Shown piece by piece: positions 1 to 8,744 of a stretch of 18,964 nt of DNA. The position numbers and the translations under genes were made by a program. The stretch lies in contig DAORSV010000027.1 of NCBI GenBank assembly GCA_035443705.1, positions 1 to 18,964 of the forward strand. Reading direction: 5' to 3'. Positions within the stretch are counted from its first letter, which is position 1, and every line of letters begins with the position of its first letter. Under the pieces are notes generated by a model. The model was not told the DNA's origin, did no database searches, and was given only the letters and a program-made list of their open reading frames with translations. This DNA comes from CADEGZ01 sp035443705. Its GTDB lineage: Bacteria; Pseudomonadota; Gammaproteobacteria; UBA6186; Azoamicaceae.

Positions 1-2
1 TT

Positions 3-212
3 TGGGTGATCAACTGAAAAGAGATTGCCCGATCAAGTGCGAGGAGAATATGCAAGCGGGTATTTCCAAACGACGAATCGGTTTTTAAGTTGTTGTATCT
101 AGCGATCAATAACATATCCAAAAAATGGACTATGCCGATTCAGAACTGGAACGGAGCCATGAATTGGTTTATCATTGAGTTCGGTGATAGAGTTGTTGAT
201 CGTGTCAGGTAA
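3..212 (+). pseudogene. IS256-family transposase, 3' remnant with in-frame stop
   Basis: Reading frame 3 ends in a stretch typical of the C-terminus of IS256-family (mutator-type, DDE) transposases. It contains FPNDESVFKLLYLAINNISK (about 66-125), then KKWTMPIQNW, and stops at TAA 210-212. The upstream part of the same frame carries an in-frame TGA at 15-17 and does not match the family well there, so the gene is degenerate. Everything further 5' lies outside the window. A transposase of this family would move the element by DDE chemistry, but this copy cannot encode a complete enzyme from what is seen. The family call rests on recognised motif wording; the pseudogene call rests on the visible stop. 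Confidence 0.8.
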
Positions 213-222
213 TTTAGGTAAT

Positions 223-252
223 GGTTATTTACACAAATTAATGGACAGACTC
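223..252 (+). repeat. Terminal inverted repeat (right end) of the IS256-family element
   Basis: Eleven bases after the transposase stop is a stretch containing GGTTATTTACACAAATTAAT followed by GGACAGACTC. This form, a TTTACACA core running to a GGACAG-type end, is the usual terminal repeat next to IS256-family transposases. The element therefore probably ends near 252. The left end and any target-site duplication lie outside the window and cannot be checked. Confidence 0.65.
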
Positions 253-442
253 ACCGCAAATCTTCCGCGAAACTTTATGCGGATGTTTGCCAATCTTACG
301 ACATCGTAATACGAGAGCAACCTTGTTGAAACATTAACTTTAAGGATCCACAGGCTATTAATTCCCTGAGTTGTATGCAAAGTCCATTCCAGTAATAATT
401 TCTAAATCGCCCTTGGCAATTATTTGACCTAACAATTGGCCA
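253..442. other. Short gene-free stretch between the IS end and the TPR gene
   Basis: No convincing ORF is seen on either strand. The only structure near the 3' end of the minus-strand TPR gene is an imperfect inverted repeat (GGCAATT at 415-421 against AATTGGCC at 434-441). It has a bulge and no T-run on the minus strand, so it is not a clear Rho-independent terminator. Confidence 0.4.
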
Positions 443-1246
443 CTATTTTGTCTTTGTCATCTTGTTGCACTTATCCGCCAAATAATTATCTAAACGTTTT
501 TTTAAGGACAAATAGATAGGATCTTCTACAATCGAAGGCATACCTTCTTTTTGTGCGGTCAAAACAGCTTGAGCGCCTCCCCAATAACCCAAAATCATAG
601 CCGAATCCACCGCCGCGGCGGCTGCGCCCTTATTTATAATAATACCAAGATCTAAATCTAAGGCTTTCTGATAAGCATCGACAGCTTTTTGATATTCATT
701 CAATAGATAATGAACAATGGTGAGCCCACTATAGGCTTCTGCACTTTCTTCTAATGCATTGGCTTTCTCAAAACTTTCCCGAGCTTTTATAAAGTTTCGA
801 AGCTCCCTTAGTTCAAAAAAACCAAGTAACGCATAACCAGCATACCAATTTGGATATTTTTTTAATATGAGATCAATTCTATTTTTTTCAGATACCGTCT
901 TCTTTTCTAAAGAATCAAGTATAACCAAATTTTTTTCAGCAAATCTTGTGTCAAATGTGGGATTTTTTACAATCCATTCCGATAATTCTCTGCTCTCTTT
1001 TAATCTCCCATCACCGGCATAAAAATCTGCTAAATAACTATGATAAACTCCTTTGCCAGCACATTGGTCTTTATAAGTTTCCCATGTTTTTATTTTATCC
1101 TGTGTTGACTTTAAGGAATTATCTTCTGCTATCTTACGTGCTATGTTTGCACACGCTTGCTGCATATCGACATCAGCCGAAACCTGCATGCTCACCACTA
1201 GATTGATTAATAAAGTTAACTTCGCCATTGTGCTTATGTTCATCAT
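443..1246 (-). CDS. Small exported TPR protein coupled to the giant FHA-like gene
   Basis: A 267-residue protein with an N-terminal signal peptide: a basic start, a hydrophobic core around residues 9-20 and a VSA|DV cleavage site after residue 24. The mature part is helical, with TPR-like units at about 69-97, 135-168 and 169-201 (the last reads YSGLTIVHYLLNEYQKAVDA). It is therefore likely a periplasmic or secreted protein-binding scaffold. Its ATG lies five bases beyond the stop of the upstream 2355-residue gene, and its ribosome site is the last codons of that gene, so the two are probably translationally coupled. Two ATG codons occur in tandem, and a third at residue 7 would still give a signal peptide; the spacing of the ribosome site favours the first two. 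By position it could be a partner, chaperone or immunity-type protein for the giant protein, but nothing in the sequence proves that. Cysteines at 32, 62 and 260 could form disulfides. Confidence 0.8.
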   Translation of the reverse strand: MMNISTMAKLTLLINLVVSMQVSADVDMQQACANIARKIAEDNSLKSTQDKIKTWETYKDQCAGKGVYHSYLADFYAGDGRLKESRELSEWIVKNPTFDTRFAEKNLVILDSLEKKTVSEKNRIDLILKKYPNWYAGYALLGFFELRELRNFIKARESFEKANALEESAEAYSGLTIVHYLLNEYQKAVDAYQKALDLDLGIIINKGAAAAAVDSAMILGYWGGAQAVLTAQKEGMPSIVEDPIYLSLKKRLDNYLADKCNKMTKTK

Positions 1247-1251
1247 AATAT

Positions 1252-4200
1252 TTATCTCCCAGATAACGAGAGCCCTTTAGGAACCTGTAAAGCAACGTTT
1301 TCTTCGTTCTTAATATTATTTTTTAATGTGCATTGCCCTTGTAATACCAAACCACCCGCGGGTGTAACAACTCCAAATTGAGTTGAAGCGCGTGCCTTGG
1401 TTCTACTGATATCCACCCCGCCGCCCGCAGAAACACCCAAGCCTGGTCCATGCGCTTCAGCGGCTACCGTACATTGCGCAGTTACTTTTCCGAACCCAAT
1501 TTCCTTCGAGGTAATTTGCCCCTTTACAGCTCCCAGAGAAAGCACTACAGAAAACCTTCCCTCTGCAGCAATTTTTTCTCTACTGATGACATCAAGTTGC
1601 ATACTCGCGCTGGCACGAGCATCAGCAAGGTTAACATCCATCTGTGCATCATAATAAGGTGTTTCTGTCTTCGAAGTCGCTATATTTAATCCTGTACCCA
1701 CAGAGCCTTCCAACTTCACGATGCCTTTCTTAAGCGTTACAGGAGCACTATAGGTGGCTTCTCCATACGCGAATGCTGTCAAACCCACACTGGTCTCTTC
1801 ATCCAAAAATGTTTGTCTTTCTATCAGTTCATGTAATATAGTACCGCCGAATATTTTTACTTTTCGAACGTTAATTGCATATTCCGCCTGTGGTTTTCCA
1901 GCATCTTTTTGGGCTTCATTTCTACGTGCGTAAGTCGATTTTGAAAATTGTCCTGTTTTAGGATCCTGCCTATACGCTCTCCCCCTTTTATCCACGCCAT
2001 GTGTAACTTTAACACCTTTTATTTTTGATAAAGATTTTAATGGTGTCCAATCTCTTTGTTCCCTATCGGTAAATCCGGTTTTTTCTTCTTCAATACGCCT
2101 ATTTGTGGCTTCAGCATTACACGTTACACCAGCATCTAATATCGCCGTATTTCTAGAACGAAAGACATTCTCAGATGCCTGGTTAAACCGATTTGGCGCA
2201 CTCCAAAGCAATATCGGTTGTATGTCAAGAGGACTAGTATTTGGCGTAACAGTATTATTTTCTGTATCGATAATAGACGAATCACGACCGGTTTCTAATG
2301 ACCATAATGGCATAAATGTATTATCGTCTCCTCTTCGCGGCACGCCAGACGGTGCAACTGATACCCTATCTTCCGCTAAGTGTTCCCAAGCATTCCCAGG
2401 CATTCCTCCCCTATCTAACTTAAATGTCATCGATTCTAATCTGCGTTCTCGAGCAAGTTCTTGCATAAACTCAGACTCATCTGCTTCATCTTTTGGCTCA
2501 TCATTGCCTTCAAAATCATCAGCATCATAATCTTCGAATAAACTTGCTGGCCGCCAACCAGACGTTGAAAAATTATTTGCAGTCGCATTCGTAGCATAAT
2601 AAGCCGCCGTTGGAACATGCTGGCCTGTAATCAGCGCTGCTGCAGCGCCAGCGCAGTTGCCTATCTGTGCAGCTCTCGATCGTTCCCTTCCATAATCTTC
2701 CCATGCTCCTTTACTTTCGATTGTTGGCTCTTCTGGCGCAAAAGCTTCTGCTACGGTCTCTCCAACCACAGCACCTATTGCACCTGCTAATGCACCTCCA
2801 GGCCCCGCTAATATCGCGCCACCCACAGCGCCTAATGCCGCGTGCAACAGCTTATGGCTGGCATAACCAATATGCCCATCCTGACGCAGTCCACCGATTT
2901 CTTGCGCGGCAGCGCCTGCTGCCGTACCTACAGCGGCATCCATAAAGCCTGCTTTTAGTGCATCACCAGGCGATTGGTGATTGATGCTCATATTGAGTGC
3001 TGCATTTACACTGGCACGTGCGACATTATATTGCAGATGCTCCAACAGGGATTTTCCCTTACCGAGTCCTGGGAGGTTTAAGCTTTTAGATATCTTATCC
3101 ATCACGCCAGCACTGATCATCGCAATGGCTACCGATTTTGCGGTATCGACAGAGGCTAATGATTCGACTGCTTTTAAGGGATTGCCTTCGTTTTGTAAAA
3201 GAGATACCGCTGCTTGTGCGCACAATGCTGAGAACCCTGCTGCTACAGCTACGCTCCCTGCTCCTGTAATACCTAAGGTAGTCATCACAAAACCGCTTCC
3301 CGCAATCGCTTCGCCCATTCCAAAAGTGGCAACGCCAGCTACTAAACCCACAACAATCACTAGCCCTTGACTTGGGCCTTGTACCCTTTTCGAATCATGC
3401 ACATATTGTGGATCTAATATCTGATAGGTAACAGCCGCATCATTGCACTCTACCTGTTCCCAAAACCCTAAGGTTTTGCCGCGCACTTGATCGAGAATGG
3501 CCTGCTTTGCGTGGATCTCAATTGAACCTGAAATATTCGACTCTGTGTACGTGACTTGCTTCATCATTTTCGAACAGAATTTTTGCCAAAACATACCTCG
3601 ACTGCTCGTTTGTGTCGCAGAACAGGATTGATTAACACCTTGTATCATATGTACAATTTCGCCCCAAAAGTGATTCTCGAGTGCCGTACTGTTCATAAAG
3701 ATACAAACTTCTTCGCCACCAGCTATCGTTACTTGTTTTCGAACGTTAAGTTTCGCGGGGATAGCTGTTGCTTGCGCCGATACCGATTGCTCAGTTTTTG
3801 TCCTGCCCCTTTTCTTTTGAGCCATATCGGCCGTTTGCTCACGGCATTCGGTGACAGGCAGAATATTTGCCTTTTTTACAGCTGTAACTGTCATATTTTC
3901 CGCATCAATTTCAGGGGCATATAAAAAGGCTGAATCACCTGCGTGCATTTCTACATTGCCGCCTGTTTGATGCATCGATGGCACTTGCGTTGTATAGGTG
4001 TTGGTTATGGTGCCGCTGCGTTTTTTCCCATAAAAATGCTGAACATGTTGATGAACAAGCTGAACCGGTATATCTAAAATATTACCCAACGCTTCAACGT
4101 AAGTCCCTAAACCCGATTGCGTATGGGCTGCTTCAAATATCACATCTTTGCCCGCCAAAATCTGTAGAATGCCGTCTACTGCAATATGTGCTCTATGGAG

Positions 4201-7200
4201 CCTATCACTAAAATTTTCGCTGTTTCCAAGGCGTTCTACCCTTGCTTTGAGTTCGACATTACCGAATAGAGAGGCAATAAACGCTTCTCGCGCTTTTATA
4301 TCGGCAGCATCCATGGATACCGTGCCTTCTGCTAAGACCGCAAAAGTACCCACATCAAAATGACCCGAAAATGTGACGCTAGCTTGATGCCTTTGGTTAT
4401 CACGAACGGCTAACGCTTGTTCAGGCACGGATACTGGATGCTCAGCATCATCATGCTTGCTCTCTAACATTGCTAGCTGTTCTACATCCGCTTTGTTCTC
4501 GAGAGCGAGCGCGGCAGCGGCGGCATGATCCTCGAGGAATTGCCGTTCATCGGGATTCCTATCAAAAAATTCTATTAACTGGCTTTGCATGGCGGGATTA
4601 TGCTGGGTAAGCTGTGTTAATTGTTTCGGCGTTACATTTTCTGAAAAAACCAATAACAGATTTGTTTTAAAAAGACCGCCGCGTTGTGCCCGAACTTCAT
4701 GGATTAAAGCAGGCGGAATATACAGTCGAGGCTGTAAGACTTCCACGTCTTGCTCGTTCATAACGGGTTCATAATAAATTAACGGTTTAGTGGGCGCTGT
4801 CTTTAGCCCGCTTTTTCCACTTAAAAAATCTTTAATCGTTTGATAATTCATGCCTGTTAAATATTCTGTTGCATTGTGATGCAAACGTTGTACGAGATGC
4901 TCATCAATCACTTCGCCCTCAAAAATATAGCCACGCATTAACACATCTTGTGTCTCTTTTTGAACGCGCTCTATCAAAAGCTTAGGGCTTAAAGACAAAA
5001 TGGCGCGAGGGTCTGCGCGTTTAATGCCCTCCTCGCTCACAACAAATAAGTGAGCCGCAATATCTCGATAAAATGCTTGCGCATGGGCATCATCAAACCA
5101 AAACAGTTCACGCATCATAAAATTAAATTTATCGGCTTGATTTTGTTCGAGCGTGGCTTTTAAATTTGGATTCACAAAAGTCACATGGGCATTTAAACCG
5201 CCTTTCATTAAATCGCGAACAGGGGCTTTGGGCGCGATATAATACCGGTTTGGACTTCCTAATGCCATGTGGTTTTTGCCTGCGACAATTAGCATACCTG
5301 GTGCTGAGCAGTGCCCTTCCTTTTGTTGGATATTTGGTAAAATGACGGTTGAACCGTAACTTTCTTCCGCTGAAAACGTTGATTGGGCACCAATGAAATT
5401 ATTAGTCTTTACCAAGAAACCTACCGCATATGGTAAGGAACCTGAATAATCATTAATATAGTTTGAAGGGCACGCAACATTGGCTGGGTAGCCAGGAAAC
5501 CTTCGAACTACACCAACCCACTGGCCACGATATCCGCGAAAACCACCGCTGAGCGGTTGGTGACTATCGCGCAAGGCTTGGCGTTCCTCAAGGGTTCCGC
5601 TGGTAAATTTTTGGTAACAGGAAGCAGAAAAATTTTCAGAGTTTACTGTAAGTGTGGAAGATTTTCTTGTCGCATGCAGAACACTTGCCTCGAGATTAAC
5701 AGCGGCATTTCCTAACAGCTCTCCTTGAACAATGAGTGAGGCGGGATCGCTATTACAGAACGAATATTTAATATTGTCCTGAAATACCGTTCGCTGACAC
5801 ATATAATATCCCGCCGTTAGGATGCTCGTTGTTCGTTTTAGGCTAAATTTTCCGGTTAAAGTACAGTTACCAGCGACCTGAGTTTTGCTGGCCTCCCAAA
5901 CAGAAGGCTCTGGTGAATGAATAGTCAAATTGTGTGTTTTTAAGGCACCCCAATGTTGAAAAGAACCCAGAATTTTAGAAGAATCTCGTATTTGCAAAAA
6001 ACTGCCATTAGTCGTGGCCATTGGCAGCACAAATAAATGCCCGTGATGATAGAATTGGTTGGTAGTAATAGTATTGCCTAAAAATTGATAGGAACGAAAA
6101 ACATGCTCGCCTAAGTTAGAGCTGCCACCCGATTGCGCGTGTGCATAAACCGTTGCAAATACTTGCCGCGTGGGGTCTTCCACCAATCGCCCCAGCGTGA
6201 AACCACCCGGTGCTTCTATAAAATTGTTGAGCGACACAATGCCGCCTTGCTCAATATCAAAGGTACGCGCTTTAACAGAAACATTACCCTGTTCTGTTGT
6301 TAAGGTAACAAAATGTGTTGCATCTCCCATCTTCACGGGTACAGGTGCTTCAACCGAAAAATCACCATGTAAAGAAGTTTGATTCGCTAAAAATACCAAC
6401 GGTTGAGTGGCCATAGCTGACAAACGATAGCTTAAAGAACCCAATGTAGTATAGGGTTCTGTTATTGTTTCGCCTTCGGCTAAATGAAAGTTTATTCTAC
6501 CTGCTCGGAGGCGATGAGCTGCGTCTCCAGTAGACTCGGCGAGTTTGCGGCTTCTGCGCGGATAAAGCGTCAGTTCTTTTTCGACAGTGGTGTTACCTAA
6601 TAACGCAATATCATCGGCATACGCTGTGAGGTTTTGAAGATCGAGCGTACCATTATTATTATCAAACTGTTCTGCGTGTACTGAATAATCGCCGCCTCTC
6701 CAAATATCTTCAACGCGAAGCTTGCCGTGCGGTTGAGTGAGTTTTGCAGAATTTTTGGCATATACACCCCGCCGTAACTGAACCGCATCGCTGTTTATCT
6801 CAACGGCGTTGCTTATCAAGGGCGTTAAAAAGCGCACTTGCTTAAAACCTGTTATTTTCGTGGCTGCCGCGCCGCAGACCCGGCTAGTATCATCCACCTT
6901 GATTTTCTGAGTATCATCATCAAGCCTACTGCTGCTTGTTACGGGTTTTATCTCAACAGTGCCTTGGTAAGCGGATATCTCTCCACCATCGGTACAATGG
7001 ATGTTGTTAGGCGTTTTTAGGAAAATCCCGTCGGCTTCTGAAACAGCCAGGGGATTAAAAGACCGCGACTGCTCCACACTTTGGATAATAGCGCCATGGC
7101 TGTTTTGCAAAGTGCCGCGGATATTCAAACGGGCACGTTCCTCGACCTGTATTCGGCCAGATTGATTGTTTAAGTCTCCCGTTGTGTTCCCTCTTAGGCT

Positions 7201-8319
7201 TTTAGCAAAACATTTCCCATGCCTGTTTTTTACACAGCCTTGTTGTAATGTAAGAACCTTCTGAACACGGATAACGCCATCTGTATTATCCAATGTAAGC
7301 GTTTGCGCATCGCTTGCTGCGCGTTTAAAAATTGCATTTTTTGCTAAGATTTTACCGCGGTTCACGGTACTATCCGTATGCAATATAATCGTTTTACCAC
7401 TTAAAAGGATACCGCGTTTGCCATTTACAACACGTTGATAAGGTGATGATGGATGTTTTTTAAATTCTAACCCTTTCTTCCCCTCTAAAGTGCCCTGATT
7501 CACGACTTCGGGCGCTTGATGAATAATAAGCTTTTGATGCGCACGCATCGTGGCATTGGGATAATTATGCAGTTTTTCTGAGGTTGTTAGCTCTATTGTT
7601 CCTAAACTCGAAAGTGTGCCGGCATTCTGAGCAGTACCTACGTCCAAAGCGCATCCTTCTCTGCCTGTCCTGATTAAACCTAAATTTTTAAGTTCACTAG
7701 CTTGTTGAATAATACATCGTTGCGCCACAATAATCTCCGCGCATTTAGCATTAGTCAATTTGCTTTTGCCAGATACTTGCAGATTTTTAGTTTCAATAAC
7801 ACCATTGTTGATAATCGCAGTGGTGCAATTAAGACTTAAATTATCTACAGATAATTTGCCGCCTTTATTAAAAAAAGACTTTGCTGTCACGGCTAATGCA
7901 GTGCTTTTATAATTACCCTCATGACTCACAACGCCAGGAGTGTTAATCGCTAATTTAAGTTTTGGCGGCGCTGACAAAAGCTCAATATTGCCCTCGGGAC
8001 TTATGTTAAAACGCAAGGAGCCTTCTGAAGTAGAAATAGTTAGAGAGGTTTTTCCAGTAGGGCTGGTCGCGTCTCCAATGAGGGGAATGCATTGATTCCC
8101 TCGACCCTCGGGTGTGCTTTGTTCTCCCTTGCGGGTTTCAACCACAAGATAATAGGGTGCTTCTGGCGTCGCTTCTGCGTAATAAGAACTTAAGAGAAAT
8201 TCCTCTCGCGAAAAGACTTTTATTTCAGCAGAAACTTTAGGCTTTTCAAGTTGTTGCTGTGCTGAGGTTTGCTGTTGGGTTGAGGTTCGTTCTACGCTCT
8301 CTTTTGTTTCTTGAAACAT
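1252..8319 (-). CDS. Giant FHA/CdiA-like protein with DUF637 but no secretion domain
   Basis: A 2355-residue protein. The start is set by AGGAGA nine bases before the ATG. Residues 1-45 are polar and Q/E/S-rich. There is no signal peptide and no recognisable TPS (haemagglutination-activity) domain, both of which FHA and CdiA proteins need for two-partner secretion. Residues about 130-1070 are short N/G-rich beta-strand units (for example LNNQSGRIQVEERARLNIRG) as in FHA beta-helices. Residues about 1110-1210 resemble the YP-like mid region of CdiA (YLTG, then a QPRLYIPP segment). Residues about 1450-1475 (GGNVEMHAGDSAFLYAPE) resemble FHA-2 repeats. Residues about 1650-1865 match DUF637, the Gly/Ala-rich hydrophobic pretoxin-side domain (VVGLVAGVATFGMGEAIAG; HKLLHAALGAVGGAILAGPG). 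The last ~490 residues are variable: a polar linker, then a basic patch with DPKTGQFSK, then alternating beta-strands with no recognised toxin motif. Likely role: a large adhesin or toxin-like effector, possibly exported by another route. The family call is strong; function and export are inferred. Confidence 0.8.
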   Translation of the reverse strand: MFQETKESVERTSTQQQTSAQQQLEKPKVSAEIKVFSREEFLLSSYYAEATPEAPYYLVVETRKGEQSTPEGRGNQCIPLIGDATSPTGKTSLTISTSEGSLRFNISPEGNIELLSAPPKLKLAINTPGVVSHEGNYKSTALAVTAKSFFNKGGKLSVDNLSLNCTTAIINNGVIETKNLQVSGKSKLTNAKCAEIIVAQRCIIQQASELKNLGLIRTGREGCALDVGTAQNAGTLSSLGTIELTTSEKLHNYPNATMRAHQKLIIHQAPEVVNQGTLEGKKGLEFKKHPSSPYQRVVNGKRGILLSGKTIILHTDSTVNRGKILAKNAIFKRAASDAQTLTLDNTDGVIRVQKVLTLQQGCVKNRHGKCFAKSLRGNTTGDLNNQSGRIQVEERARLNIRGTLQNSHGAIIQSVEQSRSFNPLAVSEADGIFLKTPNNIHCTDGGEISAYQGTVEIKPVTSSSRLDDDTQKIKVDDTSRVCGAAATKITGFKQVRFLTPLISNAVEINSDAVQLRRGVYAKNSAKLTQPHGKLRVEDIWRGGDYSVHAEQFDNNNGTLDLQNLTAYADDIALLGNTTVEKELTLYPRRSRKLAESTGDAAHRLRAGRINFHLAEGETITEPYTTLGSLSYRLSAMATQPLVFLANQTSLHGDFSVEAPVPVKMGDATHFVTLTTEQGNVSVKARTFDIEQGGIVSLNNFIEAPGGFTLGRLVEDPTRQVFATVYAHAQSGGSSNLGEHVFRSYQFLGNTITTNQFYHHGHLFVLPMATTNGSFLQIRDSSKILGSFQHWGALKTHNLTIHSPEPSVWEASKTQVAGNCTLTGKFSLKRTTSILTAGYYMCQRTVFQDNIKYSFCNSDPASLIVQGELLGNAAVNLEASVLHATRKSSTLTVNSENFSASCYQKFTSGTLEERQALRDSHQPLSGGFRGYRGQWVGVVRRFPGYPANVACPSNYINDYSGSLPYAVGFLVKTNNFIGAQSTFSAEESYGSTVILPNIQQKEGHCSAPGMLIVAGKNHMALGSPNRYYIAPKAPVRDLMKGGLNAHVTFVNPNLKATLEQNQADKFNFMMRELFWFDDAHAQAFYRDIAAHLFVVSEEGIKRADPRAILSLSPKLLIERVQKETQDVLMRGYIFEGEVIDEHLVQRLHHNATEYLTGMNYQTIKDFLSGKSGLKTAPTKPLIYYEPVMNEQDVEVLQPRLYIPPALIHEVRAQRGGLFKTNLLLVFSENVTPKQLTQLTQHNPAMQSQLIEFFDRNPDERQFLEDHAAAAALALENKADVEQLAMLESKHDDAEHPVSVPEQALAVRDNQRHQASVTFSGHFDVGTFAVLAEGTVSMDAADIKAREAFIASLFGNVELKARVERLGNSENFSDRLHRAHIAVDGILQILAGKDVIFEAAHTQSGLGTYVEALGNILDIPVQLVHQHVQHFYGKKRSGTITNTYTTQVPSMHQTGGNVEMHAGDSAFLYAPEIDAENMTVTAVKKANILPVTECREQTADMAQKKRGRTKTEQSVSAQATAIPAKLNVRKQVTIAGGEEVCIFMNSTALENHFWGEIVHMIQGVNQSCSATQTSSRGMFWQKFCSKMMKQVTYTESNISGSIEIHAKQAILDQVRGKTLGFWEQVECNDAAVTYQILDPQYVHDSKRVQGPSQGLVIVVGLVAGVATFGMGEAIAGSGFVMTTLGITGAGSVAVAAGFSALCAQAAVSLLQNEGNPLKAVESLASVDTAKSVAIAMISAGVMDKISKSLNLPGLGKGKSLLEHLQYNVARASVNAALNMSINHQSPGDALKAGFMDAAVGTAAGAAAQEIGGLRQDGHIGYASHKLLHAALGAVGGAILAGPGGALAGAIGAVVGETVAEAFAPEEPTIESKGAWEDYGRERSRAAQIGNCAGAAAALITGQHVPTAAYYATNATANNFSTSGWRPASLFEDYDADDFEGNDEPKDEADESEFMQELARERRLESMTFKLDRGGMPGNAWEHLAEDRVSVAPSGVPRRGDDNTFMPLWSLETGRDSSIIDTENNTVTPNTSPLDIQPILLWSAPNRFNQASENVFRSRNTAILDAGVTCNAEATNRRIEEEKTGFTDREQRDWTPLKSLSKIKGVKVTHGVDKRGRAYRQDPKTGQFSKSTYARRNEAQKDAGKPQAEYAINVRKVKIFGGTILHELIERQTFLDEETSVGLTAFAYGEATYSAPVTLKKGIVKLEGSVGTGLNIATSKTETPYYDAQMDVNLADARASASMQLDVISREKIAAEGRFSVVLSLGAVKGQITSKEIGFGKVTAQCTVAAEAHGPGLGVSAGGGVDISRTKARASTQFGVVTPAGGLVLQGQCTLKNNIKNEENVALQVPKGLSLSGR
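1255..1260 (-). promoter_or_regulatory. Ribosome binding site inside the end of the giant gene
   Basis: On the minus strand GGGAGA lies 8 bases before the first ATG of the TPR gene and forms part of the last two sense codons of the upstream gene (Gly-Arg-stop). This placement means ribosomes finishing the giant protein end right at the start of the small one. Confidence 0.65.
2720..3365 (-). other. DUF637 (possible haemagglutinin) domain within the giant protein
   Basis: Residues about 1650-1865. Several hydrophobic Gly/Ala segments alternate with a short helical block (AVESLASVDTAKSVAIAMIS) and a histidine-containing HKLLHAALGA motif, ending in GETVAEAF. This order is typical of DUF637 domains found just before the toxin tips of CdiA and other polymorphic toxins. 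It marks the boundary between the conserved passenger and the variable C-terminal part. Confidence 0.7.
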
Positions 8320-8330
8320 CCTTACGTTTC

Positions 8331-8336
8331 TCCTAT
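8331..8336 (-). promoter_or_regulatory. Ribosome binding site of the giant gene
   Basis: The minus strand carries AGGAGA about nine bases before the ATG at 8317-8319. It is a near-consensus Shine-Dalgarno site and fixes the start, which matters because the absence of a signal peptide depends on it. Confidence 0.7.
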
Positions 8337-8459
8337 CTCATGTTAAAGCCTCGAGATGAACATTCGAATAGGTCTTATTTATATTTTGATGACATCACGC
8401 CTCGACCTGTAACACATACAGCTTGTTACCTATTTATGCCCTTTGTCTTCATTGGACGG

Positions 8460-8468
8460 ATGATAACA
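8460..8468 (-). promoter_or_regulatory. Extended -10 promoter candidate for the giant gene
   Basis: The minus strand reads TGTTATCAT: a TATCAT hexamer (5/6 to consensus) with a TG extension one base upstream. The -35 region 17 bases further up is only a T-run, so recognition would depend on the extended -10. Transcription would start near 8453, leaving a leader of about 130 bases. Confidence 0.4.
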
Positions 8469-8744
8469 AATTACATAAAAATAAAAAACCTTATTTTCAA
8501 ATCACATAACATCTAAAAGCTGACCTAGCTAAATCCTTCCACAGCTAGATAATCTTAAGCAGCGGATTAGCAATCCTATGTACGGAATTTTATTGCACTG
8601 TTTTGATTAATATTTTTGTTGCAATCAACAAACCACAGTTTTCTGCATTATCTCTAACAAGATCTTACTCAAACACACAAATCTCCCACAAGCTTTATAA
8701 CAATATAACTTCTCATAAAAATTTAATTTTGAAGTTTGTCAGCA

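Larger units (their letters stand above)
8320..8744. other. Leader and intergenic region upstream of the giant gene
   Basis: This 425-base AT-rich stretch separates the kinase stop from the giant gene's start, with no credible ORF. It holds the promoter candidate at 8460-8468. Within the transcribed leader there is a hairpin candidate (GTAACA 8409-8414 with TGTTAC 8424-8429) and an inverted repeat TGATGACATCA at 8387-8397. Upstream of the promoter are inverted repeats CTAGCT 8525-8530 / AGCTAG 8543-8548 and TTGATT 8603-8608 / AATCAA 8623-8628. Just after the kinase stop, GAAGTT and AACTTC arms flank an AT-rich loop without a T-run, so no clear terminator is seen. Confidence 0.45.

Noticed and set aside
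415..441. Hairpin downstream of the TPR gene as a Rho-independent terminator
   Set aside because: The stem has bulges and there is no T-run after it on the minus strand.
443..1246. Calling the TPR gene a CdiI immunity gene
   Set aside because: Only its position supports this. CdiI proteins are usually small and act in the cytoplasm or inner membrane, whereas this one has a signal peptide and TPRs.
2105..2530. Long + strand ORFs opposite the giant gene (for example 2105-2530 and 2981-3370)
   Set aside because: They are antisense to a strongly supported coding region, lack ribosome sites and show no protein-family features.
8345..8405. Direct repeat GCCTCGA at 8348-8354 and 8399-8405 in the giant gene's leader
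   Set aside because: Seven bases are too short to mean much without conservation data.
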